This document shows positions 53,875 through 61,763 of a DNA stretch of 64,000 nt, piece after piece. Position numbers and translations under genes: made by a program. Under the pieces are notes generated by a model. It made no database searches and was not told the DNA's origin. It saw nothing but the letters and a program-made list of their open reading frames with translations. The stretch comes from Rhizobiaceae bacterium (lineage in GTDB: Bacteria > Pseudomonadota > Alphaproteobacteria > Rhizobiales > Rhizobiaceae): contig JAMLJC010000001.1 of NCBI GenBank assembly GCA_023953845.1, positions 992,001 through 1,056,000 on the forward strand, written 5' to 3'. Numbering within the stretch: the first letter of the stretch is position 1; each line of letters starts with the position of its first letter.

Positions 53875-54315
53875 TTATGCTGTTTTCCGACGCGTCCGCG
53901 TTTTCTTCTTCACCGGCTCCGGCTCCGGCTCCGGCTTTCGCCCGAGGCCGATTTTCCGCGCCAGTTCGGAGCGTTGCGCGGCATAATTCGGCGCGACCAT
54001 CGGATAATCGGACGGCAGGCCCCATTTCTCGCGATACTGCTCCGGCGTGATGCCATGACTGGTCATCAGATGGCGCTTCAGCGATTTGAATTTCAGGCCA
54101 TCGTCGAGACAGACGATGTGATCCGGGAAGACCGAACGCTTCGGGTTGACGGCGGGGACGGGCTTTTCCGCTTCCGGCTGGACCGGGGTCGAAAGCCGGC
54201 TTAGCGCCGCGCTGACGTCGGAGACCACACTGGATAATTCACCCATCGGGATGCGATTGTTCTTGACGTACGCGCTTACAATTTCGGCGGTACGCTGCAA
54301 AAGCTTGTCGGTCAT
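53875..54315 (-). CDS. mucR: MucR/Ros-family zinc-finger regulator
   Basis: 146 residues, usual length. The Ros-type finger is C69-x2-D72-x9-H82-x4-H87 in CLDDGLKFKSLKRHLMTSH; Asp at the second ligand position is common in rhizobial members. The core GITPEQYREKWGLPSDYPMVAPNYA binds AT-rich DNA. MucR proteins act as H-NS-like silencers of exopolysaccharide and virulence genes. A Pro-Glu repeat (KPEPEPEP) precedes the basic tail. Confidence 0.92.
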   Translation of the reverse strand: MTDKLLQRTAEIVSAYVKNNRIPMGELSSVVSDVSAALSRLSTPVQPEAEKPVPAVNPKRSVFPDHIVCLDDGLKFKSLKRHLMTSHGITPEQYREKWGLPSDYPMVAPNYAAQRSELARKIGLGRKPEPEPEPVKKKTRTRRKTA

Positions 54316-54491
54316 AGTTTCTCAATGCTCCAAATGCTTATCGCTCTACTTGCAAACCGGAAAAATGCAAGCGCACTTATGAGTCTTCGTCATTCCAGAC
54401 GTTGGGCCAATTGAATTTCTATCCTGGCGGAGAGTCCCTGCGGGACACCACCGCCTCTGCGGGAGGTCGCATAAGATACGAATTCTCTTAT

Positions 54492-54512
54492 TGCAATTCA
54501 GTCGCAATTGCA
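54492..54512. promoter_or_regulatory. Mur-box-like operator upstream of sitA
   Basis: TGCAATT (54492-54498), seven bases, AATTGCA (54506-54512): a perfect inverted repeat 67 bp before the sitA ATG. Rhizobial Mur (a manganese-responsive Fur homologue) binds TGCAA/TTGCA-type dyads at sit promoters, and a mur-type gene ends this cluster. Confidence 0.65.
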
Positions 54513-54579
54513 GATAAAGAATAACCTCCCGATGCCGATCGCGGCAGTTGCCGTGATTAACGATGCCCAGGAAGCGCAT

Positions 54580-55500
54580 ATGACAGACATGACCAGACGC
54601 ACCGTGATTGCAGGCATGGCGACCGCCGTGGTTGTCCCGGCCGTTGGACTATTTCCTGCTGCCGCGCAGGATAAATTCAAGGCTGCGACCACCTTCACCG
54701 TCATCGCCGACATGGCCAAGAACGTCGCCGGCGACGCGGCGATCGTGGAGTCGATCACGAAGCCCGGCGCGGAAATCCACAATTACGCGCCGACGCCCGG
54801 TGACATCAAACGGGCACAGGGCGCGCAGCTTGTCTTCTGGAACGGCCTCAACCTCGAACTCTGGTTCGAGAAATTCTTCCAGAATCTGCGCGACGTCCCG
54901 GGCGTGGTGCTGACCGAAGGCATCGAGCCCATGGGGATTTCGGAAGGTCCATATTCAGGCAAGCCGAACCCGCATGCATGGATGTCGCCACAGAACGCGC
55001 TGATCTATGTCGACAACATCCGCGACGCCTTCGTCGAGCACGATCCGGCGAACGCGGAAACCTACAAGGCCAACGCGGAAGCCTACAAGGCGAAGATCAC
55101 GGCGGTCATCGATCCGATCCGCGCCGAACTCGACAAGATCCCTGAAGACAAGCGCTGGCTGGTCTCCAGCGAAGGCGCCTTCAGCTACCTGGCCCGGGAT
55201 TTTGGGCTGAAGGAGCTCTATCTCTGGCCGATCAACGCCGACCAGCAGGGCACGCCGCAGCAGGTGCGCAAGGTCATCGACGCGGTGCGCGAGAACGGCA
55301 TCGTCGCCGTCTTCAGCGAAAGCACCATTTCCGACAAGCCGGCGCGGCAGGTGGCGCGGGAAACCGGCGCGCACTATGGCGGCGTTCTCTACGTCGATTC
55401 GCTGAGCGAGGCAGACGGCCCGGTGCCGACCTATCTGGATCTCCTGCGCGTTACCGCCGACACGATCGTCAAGGGGCTGACGGAAGGTCTTTCGAAATGA
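54580..55500 (+). CDS. sitA: Manganese/iron ABC transporter binding protein SitA
   Basis: 306 residues from the ATG at 54580, preceded by AGGAA; an earlier ATG at 54508 overlaps the operator region. The N-terminal TRRTVIAGMATA resembles a Tat signal, cleaved before QDKFKAATT. Cluster A-I metal ligands are seen: His in AEIHNYAPTPGD, His in NPHAWMSP, Glu in FSESTISDKP and Asp in YVDSLSE. The Glu/Asp pair favours Mn or Fe(II) over Zn. It overlaps sitB by ATGA. Confidence 0.9.
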   Translation: MTDMTRRTVIAGMATAVVVPAVGLFPAAAQDKFKAATTFTVIADMAKNVAGDAAIVESITKPGAEIHNYAPTPGDIKRAQGAQLVFWNGLNLELWFEKFFQNLRDVPGVVLTEGIEPMGISEGPYSGKPNPHAWMSPQNALIYVDNIRDAFVEHDPANAETYKANAEAYKAKITAVIDPIRAELDKIPEDKRWLVSSEGAFSYLARDFGLKELYLWPINADQQGTPQQVRKVIDAVRENGIVAVFSESTISDKPARQVARETGAHYGGVLYVDSLSEADGPVPTYLDLLRVTADTIVKGLTEGLSK

Positions 55501-56405
55501 TGCTGATGCCCGACGCGCCGGTGAACGCGATTTCGACCGATGCCGGCTCCGGCATTCTGGTCGAAAGGGCATCGGTGACCTACCGCAACGGCCTGACGGC
55601 TCTGCGCGATGCGAGCTTCGCCATTCCCACCGGCACCATCACCGCGCTGGTCGGCGTGAACGGATCGGGCAAGTCAACGCTTTTCAAGGCGATCATGGGC
55701 TTCGTGCGACTGGCGCGCGGCGAAATCCGCGTGCTCGGCATGCCGGTGGCGGAAGCGCTGCGCAGGAACCTCGTCGCCTATGTCCCGCAGGCCGAGGAGG
55801 TCGACTGGAACTTTCCGGTTCTGGTCGAGGATGTCGTCATGATGGGCCGCTACGGCCATATGAACATGATGCGCATCCCGCGCGCAGCCGACCGCGAGGC
55901 GGTTTCGGCAGCGCTCGAACGCGTCGGCATGAGCGAGTATCGCAAAAGACAGATCGGCGAATTGTCGGGCGGCCAGAAGAAACGCGTCTTCCTAGCCCGG
56001 GCTCTGGCGCAGGATGGCCGCGTGATCCTGCTCGACGAGCCCTTCACCGGCGTCGACGTCAAGACCGAGGACGCCATCATCGACCTTCTGCGCGCATTGC
56101 GCGACGAGGGCCGGGTGATGCTGGTCTCCACCCACAATCTCGGCAGCGTCCCTGAATTCTGCGACCGCACCGTGCTCCTGAAAAACACCGTCCTTGCTTA
56201 CGGCACCACGCAGGAGACCTTCACTCAGGCCAATCTCGAAAAGGCTTTTGGCGGCGTGCTGCGCCATTTCGTGCTTGGCGGTTCAGGCCTGCATGACGAT
56301 GACGATCGCCGCCGTCTCGCCGTCCTCACCGACGACGAGCGTCCGCTCGTCTTTTATGGCGAGCATGGCGACATGCAGCACAAGCGGCGGGAAGACGGCA
56401 GATGA
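55497..56405 (+). CDS. sitB: Manganese/iron ABC transporter ATPase SitB
   Basis: 302 residues. Walker A GVNGSGKSTLFK, signature LSGGQKKRVFLARALAQ and Walker B VILLDEPFTGVD, with YVPQAEEVDWNFPV typical of the metal family. A His/Asp-rich C-terminal tail (LHDDDDRRR to GEHGDMQHK) may bind metal. It overlaps sitA and sitC by ATGA and powers import through SitCD. Confidence 0.92.
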   Translation: MMLMPDAPVNAISTDAGSGILVERASVTYRNGLTALRDASFAIPTGTITALVGVNGSGKSTLFKAIMGFVRLARGEIRVLGMPVAEALRRNLVAYVPQAEEVDWNFPVLVEDVVMMGRYGHMNMMRIPRAADREAVSAALERVGMSEYRKRQIGELSGGQKKRVFLARALAQDGRVILLDEPFTGVDVKTEDAIIDLLRALRDEGRVMLVSTHNLGSVPEFCDRTVLLKNTVLAYGTTQETFTQANLEKAFGGVLRHFVLGGSGLHDDDDRRRLAVLTDDERPLVFYGEHGDMQHKRREDGR

Positions 56406-57262
56406 TCGAACTGCTCGCCGAGCCCTTCGGCTATCAGTACATGGTCAACGCCATGTGGGTGTCGGCGCTCGTCGGCGGCGTCTGCGCCTTCCTCTCCTGT
56501 TATCTGATGCTGAAAGGCTGGTCGCTGATCGGCGACGCGCTCTCCCATTCCATCGTGCCGGGCGTCGCCGGAGCCTATATGCTCGGCCTTCCCTTCTCGA
56601 TCGGCGCATTTTTCTCAGGTGGTCTTGCCGCCGCCGTCATGCTCTTCCTCAACCAGCGCACCAAGCTGAAGGAAGACGCCATCATCGGCCTGATCTTCTC
56701 TTCCTTCTTCGGCCTCGGCCTGTTCATGGTGTCGCTGTCGCCCACTTCGGTGAACATCCAGACCATCGTGCTCGGCAACATCCTCGCCATCACGCCGGAG
56801 GATACGCTGCAGCTTGCCGTCATCGGCTTCGTCTCGTTGGCCATCCTGCTGGTCAAATGGAAGGATCTGATGGTCGTCTTCTTCGACGAGAGCCACGCCC
56901 GCTCGATCGGGCTCAATCCGACCGCGCTCAAGGTGATGTTCTTCACGCTCCTGTCCGCCTCGACGGTCGCCGCGCTCCAGACCGTCGGCGCCTTCCTCGT
57001 CATCTGCATGGTGGTGACGCCGGGAGCGACGGCCTATCTGCTCACCGACCGCTTTCCGCGCCTGCTGGTGATCGCCGTCGCCATCGGCGCGGCCACCAGC
57101 TTCGTCGGCGCCTATGCCAGCTATTTCCTTGACGGCGCGACCGGCGGCATCATCGTTGTGCTTCAGACTATGATATTCCTGATCGCTTTCTTCTTCGCGC
57201 CGAAACACGGGATGATCGCCGCGCGCCGGCGGGCTGCGGAGACGCTGGAGACACCGACATGA
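56402..57262 (+). CDS. sitC: Manganese/iron ABC transporter permease SitC
   Basis: 286 residues with about eight membrane helices of the ABC-3 (ZnuB/SitC) family: MLKGWSLIGDALSHSIVPG and VVTPGATAYLLTDRF are typical. Overlaps sitB and sitD by ATGA. It probably forms the channel as a heterodimer with SitD. Confidence 0.92.
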   Translation: MIELLAEPFGYQYMVNAMWVSALVGGVCAFLSCYLMLKGWSLIGDALSHSIVPGVAGAYMLGLPFSIGAFFSGGLAAAVMLFLNQRTKLKEDAIIGLIFSSFFGLGLFMVSLSPTSVNIQTIVLGNILAITPEDTLQLAVIGFVSLAILLVKWKDLMVVFFDESHARSIGLNPTALKVMFFTLLSASTVAALQTVGAFLVICMVVTPGATAYLLTDRFPRLLVIAVAIGAATSFVGAYASYFLDGATGGIIVVLQTMIFLIAFFFAPKHGMIAARRRAAETLETPT

Positions 57263-58104
57263 GCATTGTCGAGACCCTTCTCGCTCCGTTCCAGTTCGGC
57301 TTCATGATCAACGCACTGATCATCTCGGCGCTGGTCGCCATACCGACCGCCATGCTCTCCTGCTTCCTCGTGCTGAAAGGCTGGTCGCTTATGGGCGACG
57401 CCATCAGCCACGCCGTGTTCCCGGGTGTCGTCGTCGCCTATATCGTCGGCCTGCCCTATGCGGTCGGTGCCTTCGTGGCCGGAATCTTCTGCGCCGTCGC
57501 GACGGGTTTCCTCAAGGACAACAGCCGCATCAAGCAGGATACGGTGATGGGCATCGTCTTTTCGGGCATGTTCGGGCTCGGTCTGGTGCTCTACGTCAAG
57601 ATCCAGTCCGACGTGCATCTCGATCATATATTGTTCGGCGACATGCTGGGCATCGGGCTCCGCGACATAGCCGAGACGGCGATCATCGCCGCGATCACGG
57701 CCGGCATATTGGGCATCAAGTGGCGGGATTTCCTGCTGCACGCCTTCGATCCGGCACAGGCGAAGGCGGTCGGGCTCAGCGTCGGCCTGCTGCACTACGG
57801 CCTGCTCTGCCTGATCTCGCTCGCAATCGTCGGCGCGCTGAAGGCGGTGGGCATCATCCTCGCCATCGCCATGCTGGTGGCACCCGGGGCGATCGCTTTC
57901 CTGCTTACGAAAAGGTTCGGGGCCATGCTGGCGCTGTCCGTCGTCATCGCCGTCGTCGCCTCGCTCCTCGGCGTCTATCTCTCCTTTTTCATCGACAGCG
58001 CGCCGGCGCCCACCATCGTGCTGCTGCTGGCGCTCCTGTTTGTCGCAGCCTTTGTCGTTACCGCGGTGCGCACCGGCAGCGTCAAAACAAGCGAAACGGG
58101 ATGA
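57259..58104 (+). CDS. sitD: Manganese/iron ABC transporter permease SitD
   Basis: 281 residues, ABC-3 family, similar to SitC: VLKGWSLMGDAISHAVFPG and MLVAPGAIAFLLTKRF are parallel to SitC positions, so the pair arose by duplication. Last gene of sitABCD. It converges with the mur gene, stops seven bases apart. Confidence 0.92.
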   Translation: MSIVETLLAPFQFGFMINALIISALVAIPTAMLSCFLVLKGWSLMGDAISHAVFPGVVVAYIVGLPYAVGAFVAGIFCAVATGFLKDNSRIKQDTVMGIVFSGMFGLGLVLYVKIQSDVHLDHILFGDMLGIGLRDIAETAIIAAITAGILGIKWRDFLLHAFDPAQAKAVGLSVGLLHYGLLCLISLAIVGALKAVGIILAIAMLVAPGAIAFLLTKRFGAMLALSVVIAVVASLLGVYLSFFIDSAPAPTIVLLLALLFVAAFVVTAVRTGSVKTSETG

Positions 58105-58111
58105 CCGGCCG

Positions 58112-58543
58112 CTATCGCGCGGCCCCGCGCTTCTTCAACCGCCGCACATAGATTTCCAGCTTGTGGCTGACGATGGAAAAGCCGTGCTTGCGGGCGATCT
58201 CTTCCTGCAGCCGCTCGATCTCCTCGGACTGGAACTCGACGACATCGCCGGTTTCCACGTCGATCAGATGATCGTGATGTTCGTGCGGCGCCGTCTCGTA
58301 TCGTGCGCGCCCGTCGCCAAAGGTGTGACGCTCCAGAATGCCCTTCTCGCGCAGGAGGTTGACCGTTCGATACACTGTCGCAAGCGAAATGGTGGGCTCG
58401 ATAGCGGTGACCCGGCGGTGCAGTTCGACCGCGTCGGGGTGGTCGCTCGAATCCGACAGCACCCGTATGATGACGCGGCGGGGTCCGGTCACGCGCAGAC
58501 CGAACTCCTTGCATCGCGCGATGATGTTCTTTTCCTGAGGCAT
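58112..58543 (-). CDS. mur: Fur-family metalloregulator, probably Mur
   Basis: 143 residues from the ATG at 58543, which has GGAGAA upstream; a GTG nine codons earlier is less likely. The winged helix (LRVTGPRRVIIRVLSD, then ISLATVYRTVNLLREKGI) and metal site (HEHHDHLIDVETGDVVEF) are intact. The Cys-x2-Cys of zinc-structured Furs is absent. In rhizobia this branch is Mur, which senses Mn and represses sitABCD. Location beside sitABCD and the operator at 54492 fit. Confidence 0.85.
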   Translation of the reverse strand: MPQEKNIIARCKEFGLRVTGPRRVIIRVLSDSSDHPDAVELHRRVTAIEPTISLATVYRTVNLLREKGILERHTFGDGRARYETAPHEHHDHLIDVETGDVVEFQSEEIERLQEEIARKHGFSIVSHKLEIYVRRLKKRGAAR

Positions 58544-58706
58544 TCGCCAGTTCTCCGGGGCCTCGCCCACCCGTGGTCAGATCGCGGCGAGAAGGACCGC
58601 GAGCAGCAGCGTGTTGCTATCGCGGATGCGCCGCAAATGCAAAAGCGCATGTCTGGACTGGAACTTCGTGCCGGAAGCACATGCCGGACCGGACTTCGCC
58701 GGAACT

Positions 58707-59984
58707 TCAGTCTCGGTCCGAGAGACTCGTTTGCAGATGATCCAGCAGGTCGTCGAGCCGGCCGTTGCTCGAAAACATCTTCGGCATGGTGACGACAAGG
58801 TCCAGCCGATCCCTGACGCTTGCGACGGCCACCAGGGTGACCCCCGGAAACGGGACCGGAAGACAACTGCGAAGGCGAAATCCGTCAAAACTGTATTCGT
58901 CAGGATCTATTCGGCCGAGCGTCGATATGACGGCCGTCTGGAACGGCCACTTCGTCCGGAGCACCGCCCGCATCGTCAAGCGATCGATCAAGCGGCGTGG
59001 CAGCAGTCCTATTATCCAGGCCCCACGTCGCGGGTAGGCCTCCATACGTGCCTGCAACATGGTGTCCAGCTTGCGCCGGAAATCGGCAGCGTCTTCACCC
59101 TTGTCGAGCGCCACCCGCAACTGACCGGTGCAGTTCGTGGTCGCCAGCAAGCCGGGCAGGTGCCGGCGAAGATCGACGGGGATCGTGAACAGCGCCGGGA
59201 GCGTGCTGTGGCCGTGCATATACCTGGCCAGCGCCTCGGCGAGGCGGGCAAGAAGATTACGCCCGTTTGCCCGGAAGCCGATCCGTCGCCATTCAAAACC
59301 CCGGTCGCTGCCCTGTGGCGGTCCGGTCAGCCAGTCTGTTTCGATCTTCGGTTCGTCCGGCCTAGAACAGGTAAGTGTACGTTTGATATCGACGCCGGCA
59401 AGCCCGGTATTGCTGCCGAGCAGCGCTTCGCCGCGCAGGGCGCGGAAGATTTCCGCCATGAAATGAAGTGCGCCCCGCCCGTCCATCACCGCATGCGAGG
59501 TGCGCAGGATGACGAGTCGCCCGCGCGGCGACTCGTTGACGAGGATGATCTCGGTGCACGGTCCGTTTTCCAGTGAAATCACTGCGTCATATATGAATTC
59601 GGAGCCTGACCCCGACATGCCGTCCCAGTCGGTCCGCTCCACGAATCTCAGCCGTGGCGGCTTGCCGTCCTTGGCCCAGCGCGCACGTCCGAGCCTGTCG
59701 ACCAGCCGGAGACGGCAACCCGGATTGACCGCGCTGACCCTTTCAAGCGCACCGCGCCAGAAATCCTGGTCGAAGTCCGGTCCTTCGCCTTCGAGCACGA
59801 AGACCACGAAGGCAGGAGCGAGGGCCTGTCCTGTGATGCCTATGCTTGAAAACACATATTCGGGCGCAGTCAGCGGCCGTTCTACCCCGACATAACGTTC
59901 GAGACGCGCGAGATCGATTGCCCGCTGGCGGGCAGTTGCCGGAACTATTGCGTTCAAGCTTGTCCCCCCGGACGGCCCGATCAA
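58707..59984 (-). CDS. Condensation-domain-like acyltransferase (HxxxD family)
   Basis: 425 residues from a TTG at 59984, or 416 from a TTG at 59957 that has GGGGGGA upstream; no ATG is available. The HxxxDG active site is SHAVMDGRG (His164, Asp168), as in NRPS condensation domains, PapA and wax-ester-synthase-type acyltransferases. Later TIPVDLRRHLPG and NCTGQLRV resemble the family's second lobe. It is a stand-alone protein without carrier, adenylation or thioesterase partners in the window. It may acylate a lipid or small molecule; substrate not predictable. Confidence 0.72.
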   Translation of the reverse strand: MIGPSGGTSLNAIVPATARQRAIDLARLERYVGVERPLTAPEYVFSSIGITGQALAPAFVVFVLEGEGPDFDQDFWRGALERVSAVNPGCRLRLVDRLGRARWAKDGKPPRLRFVERTDWDGMSGSGSEFIYDAVISLENGPCTEIILVNESPRGRLVILRTSHAVMDGRGALHFMAEIFRALRGEALLGSNTGLAGVDIKRTLTCSRPDEPKIETDWLTGPPQGSDRGFEWRRIGFRANGRNLLARLAEALARYMHGHSTLPALFTIPVDLRRHLPGLLATTNCTGQLRVALDKGEDAADFRRKLDTMLQARMEAYPRRGAWIIGLLPRRLIDRLTMRAVLRTKWPFQTAVISTLGRIDPDEYSFDGFRLRSCLPVPFPGVTLVAVASVRDRLDLVVTMPKMFSSNGRLDDLLDHLQTSLSDRD

Positions 59985-60038
59985 TGACGCATTCTACACA
60001 ACCATGACGCAACTTTAAGAAGAAATTCCGCTGCGTCA
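59985..60038. promoter_or_regulatory. Three TGACGCA repeats before the acyltransferase
   Basis: TGACGCA occurs at 59985-59991 and 60005-60011 (20 bp apart, two helical turns) and as its complement TGCGTCA at 60032-60038. A possible minus-strand -10 (TAGAAT) lies between the first two. The layout looks like an operator. The gap 59985-60176 holds nothing else. Confidence 0.4.
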
Positions 60039-60176
60039 CGGGAAGGTGACCGGACGCACGTCTGGCACGCGGTCGAAAGCGTCGACATGAGACCCCTTGG
60101 GTCGGCGCCGATGCAATGCAAGAGTATGAAGGCCGGAAGCCGACATGGTCCGGCGCTAGATTGGAAAGGACGATGA

Positions 60177-60941
60177 ATGGCTAAGAAGATACTGCTCGCC
60201 GGCGAATCCTGGGTATCCACGGCGACGCACATCAAGGGCTTCGACCAATTTCCGACGGTTACCTACCATACCGGCGCGGACACTCTCCTTTCAGCCCTCA
60301 GGCAATCGGCTTTCGACGTCAGATTCATGCCTGCGCATGAGGCACAGCGCGAGTTTCCGCAGACGATGGAAGCGCTTTCCGCCTATGACGCCGTCGTCCT
60401 TTCCGATCTCGGCGCCAACACGCTGCTTCTGCATCCTGACACCTGGATACATTCGAAACCGACGCCCAACCGGCTGAAACTGATACGCGATTATGTTCGC
60501 GCGGGCGGCGGCCTGCTTATGTTTGGCGGCTACTACAGCTTCCAGGGCATCAATGGCGGCGCGCGCTATCGCCGAACCCCGGTGGAGGACGTGCTCCCGG
60601 TCACCTGCATGCCCATGGACGATCGCGTCGAAGTGCCTGAAGGCTTTGCGCCGGTCGTAACGGGCCAGGACCATCCGATCCTGAAAGGCCTTGGCAAGGA
60701 CTGGCCGCTTCTTCTCGGCTTCAACGAAGTGACCGTGAAGGACGGTGCGGAAGTGCTGGCCACGGTCACCGCCGATTATCATTCGCTGCCGCTGCTCGTC
60801 ACCGGCACCTACGGAAAGGGACGGTCGGTCGCCTGAACGTCCGATGTCGGCCCGCACTGGCTGCCGCCGGAGTTCAGCGCATGGTCCGGCTATAAATCCC
60901 TGTTCGAGCAGATGCTCGCATGGGCGACCGCGTCGGAATGA
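60177..60941 (+). pseudogene. Glutamine-amidotransferase-like protein, interrupted by an in-frame TGA
   Basis: The frame codes 219 residues and stops at TGA (60834-60836), directly after TYGKGRSVA. Read past that codon, the same frame continues for 34 residues, TSDVGPHWLPPEFSAWSG and on, to a TGA at 60939-60941. This gives 254 residues, the usual length of the class I glutamine-amidotransferase-like (ThuA-related, DUF1355-type) family, which has Trp at the interrupted position. TGG to TGA is a single change. The N-terminal part, MAKKILLAGESWVST and YDAVVLSDLGANTLLL, is normal. It is either a recent nonsense mutation, a sequencing error or tolerated truncation. Confidence 0.8.
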
Positions 60942-60954
60942 ACCCGGCAGGTGC

Positions 60955-60984
60955 TTGACAAGCGCTGGAATTGACCTCCTATGT
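60955..60984 (+). promoter_or_regulatory. Candidate promoter of the GntR gene
   Basis: TTGACA (60955-60960) and CTATGT (60979-60984) with 18 bp between match the rhizobial sigma-70 pattern. It overlaps an upstream extension of the regulator frame, so that extension is probably untranslated. Confidence 0.5.
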
Positions 60985-61000
60985 GCAATTGTGCGCAAAC

Positions 61001-61011
61001 TTGTCATACAG
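61001..61011. promoter_or_regulatory. GntR/FadR-type half-palindrome operator
   Basis: TTGTCATACAG is one base from the FadR-subfamily consensus TNGTNNNACNA. It lies just after the promoter at 60955 and before the regulator's ATG, as expected for autoregulation. Confidence 0.45.
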
Positions 61012-61051
61012 GATTGAGCACTCTGCACGGGAGGGCAGATCGCTGGAGCAG

Positions 61052-61753
61052 ATGCCGGAGGAGGCGGGCGAAAGCCTCGTCAGCCAGACGATCGACGCTA
61101 TCACGCGGCATATCCGCGTGAACGATCTGGGGCCGGGCGACCGGCTCCCGAGCGAATCCCAGTTTTCGCGTGAAATGGGCGTGTCGCGCACCGTCGTTCG
61201 AGAGGCCTTCCGTTCGCTGGCGGCGATGCGCCTGATCGGCTTGAGCGCAGGCCGGCGCGCCGTCGTCGCCGAACTCGACTATGGCGCCATGTCGCCGGTC
61301 ATCCAGCACGGCGTACATATCGAGCAGATTTCGATCCAGCAGATCTACGACGTGCGGCGCACCATCGAGATGCGGACCGCCGCCCTCGCCGCGCTCAGGC
61401 GCACCGGAGAGGAAGGCCGTATCATCCTCGATCATGCCCGCGCGATGCGCGGAGGCCTCGACGACGTACCCGCCATCATGGAGCATGATCTCGCCTTCCA
61501 TCTGACGATCGCCAAGGCCGCCAAGAATCCGGTTTTCACCCTTATCGTCGGCGCATTCGACGGCGTCACGCGCCAGACGTGGCCGATCGGCTGGAAGAGC
61601 CGCCAGTCCATGGCGGAACAGATCGCCATGCTTGATCTCCATTGCGAGCTTGCCGAAGCGATCGCCGCCGGCGAGCCCGCGAGAGCGTCTGACCTCATGG
61701 CGAGGCATTTCGACGGCAGTGTCAGGGCGCTTGTCATGGCCGGCATAGCATGA
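61052..61753 (+). CDS. GntR-family (FadR/FCD) transcriptional regulator
   Basis: 233 residues from the ATG at 61052, preceded by GGAG; a frame to 60971 would translate through promoter and operator. The N-terminal winged helix (GDRLPSESQFSREMGVSR, TVVREAFRSLAAMRLIG) leads to the all-helical FCD effector domain with metal/ligand positions in MEHDLAFHLTIAKAAKN and ARHFDGS. It is 11 bp before the enolase-superfamily gene and probably represses the sugar-acid cluster that follows. Confidence 0.88.
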   Translation: MPEEAGESLVSQTIDAITRHIRVNDLGPGDRLPSESQFSREMGVSRTVVREAFRSLAAMRLIGLSAGRRAVVAELDYGAMSPVIQHGVHIEQISIQQIYDVRRTIEMRTAALAALRRTGEEGRIILDHARAMRGGLDDVPAIMEHDLAFHLTIAKAAKNPVFTLIVGAFDGVTRQTWPIGWKSRQSMAEQIAMLDLHCELAEAIAAGEPARASDLMARHFDGSVRALVMAGIA

Positions 61754-61763
61754 GCGGCGACCT

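Noticed and set aside
60834..60836. TGA as selenocysteine or programmed recoding
   Set aside because: No SECIS-like hairpin was apparent directly downstream, and homologues have Trp, not Cys or Sec, at this place.
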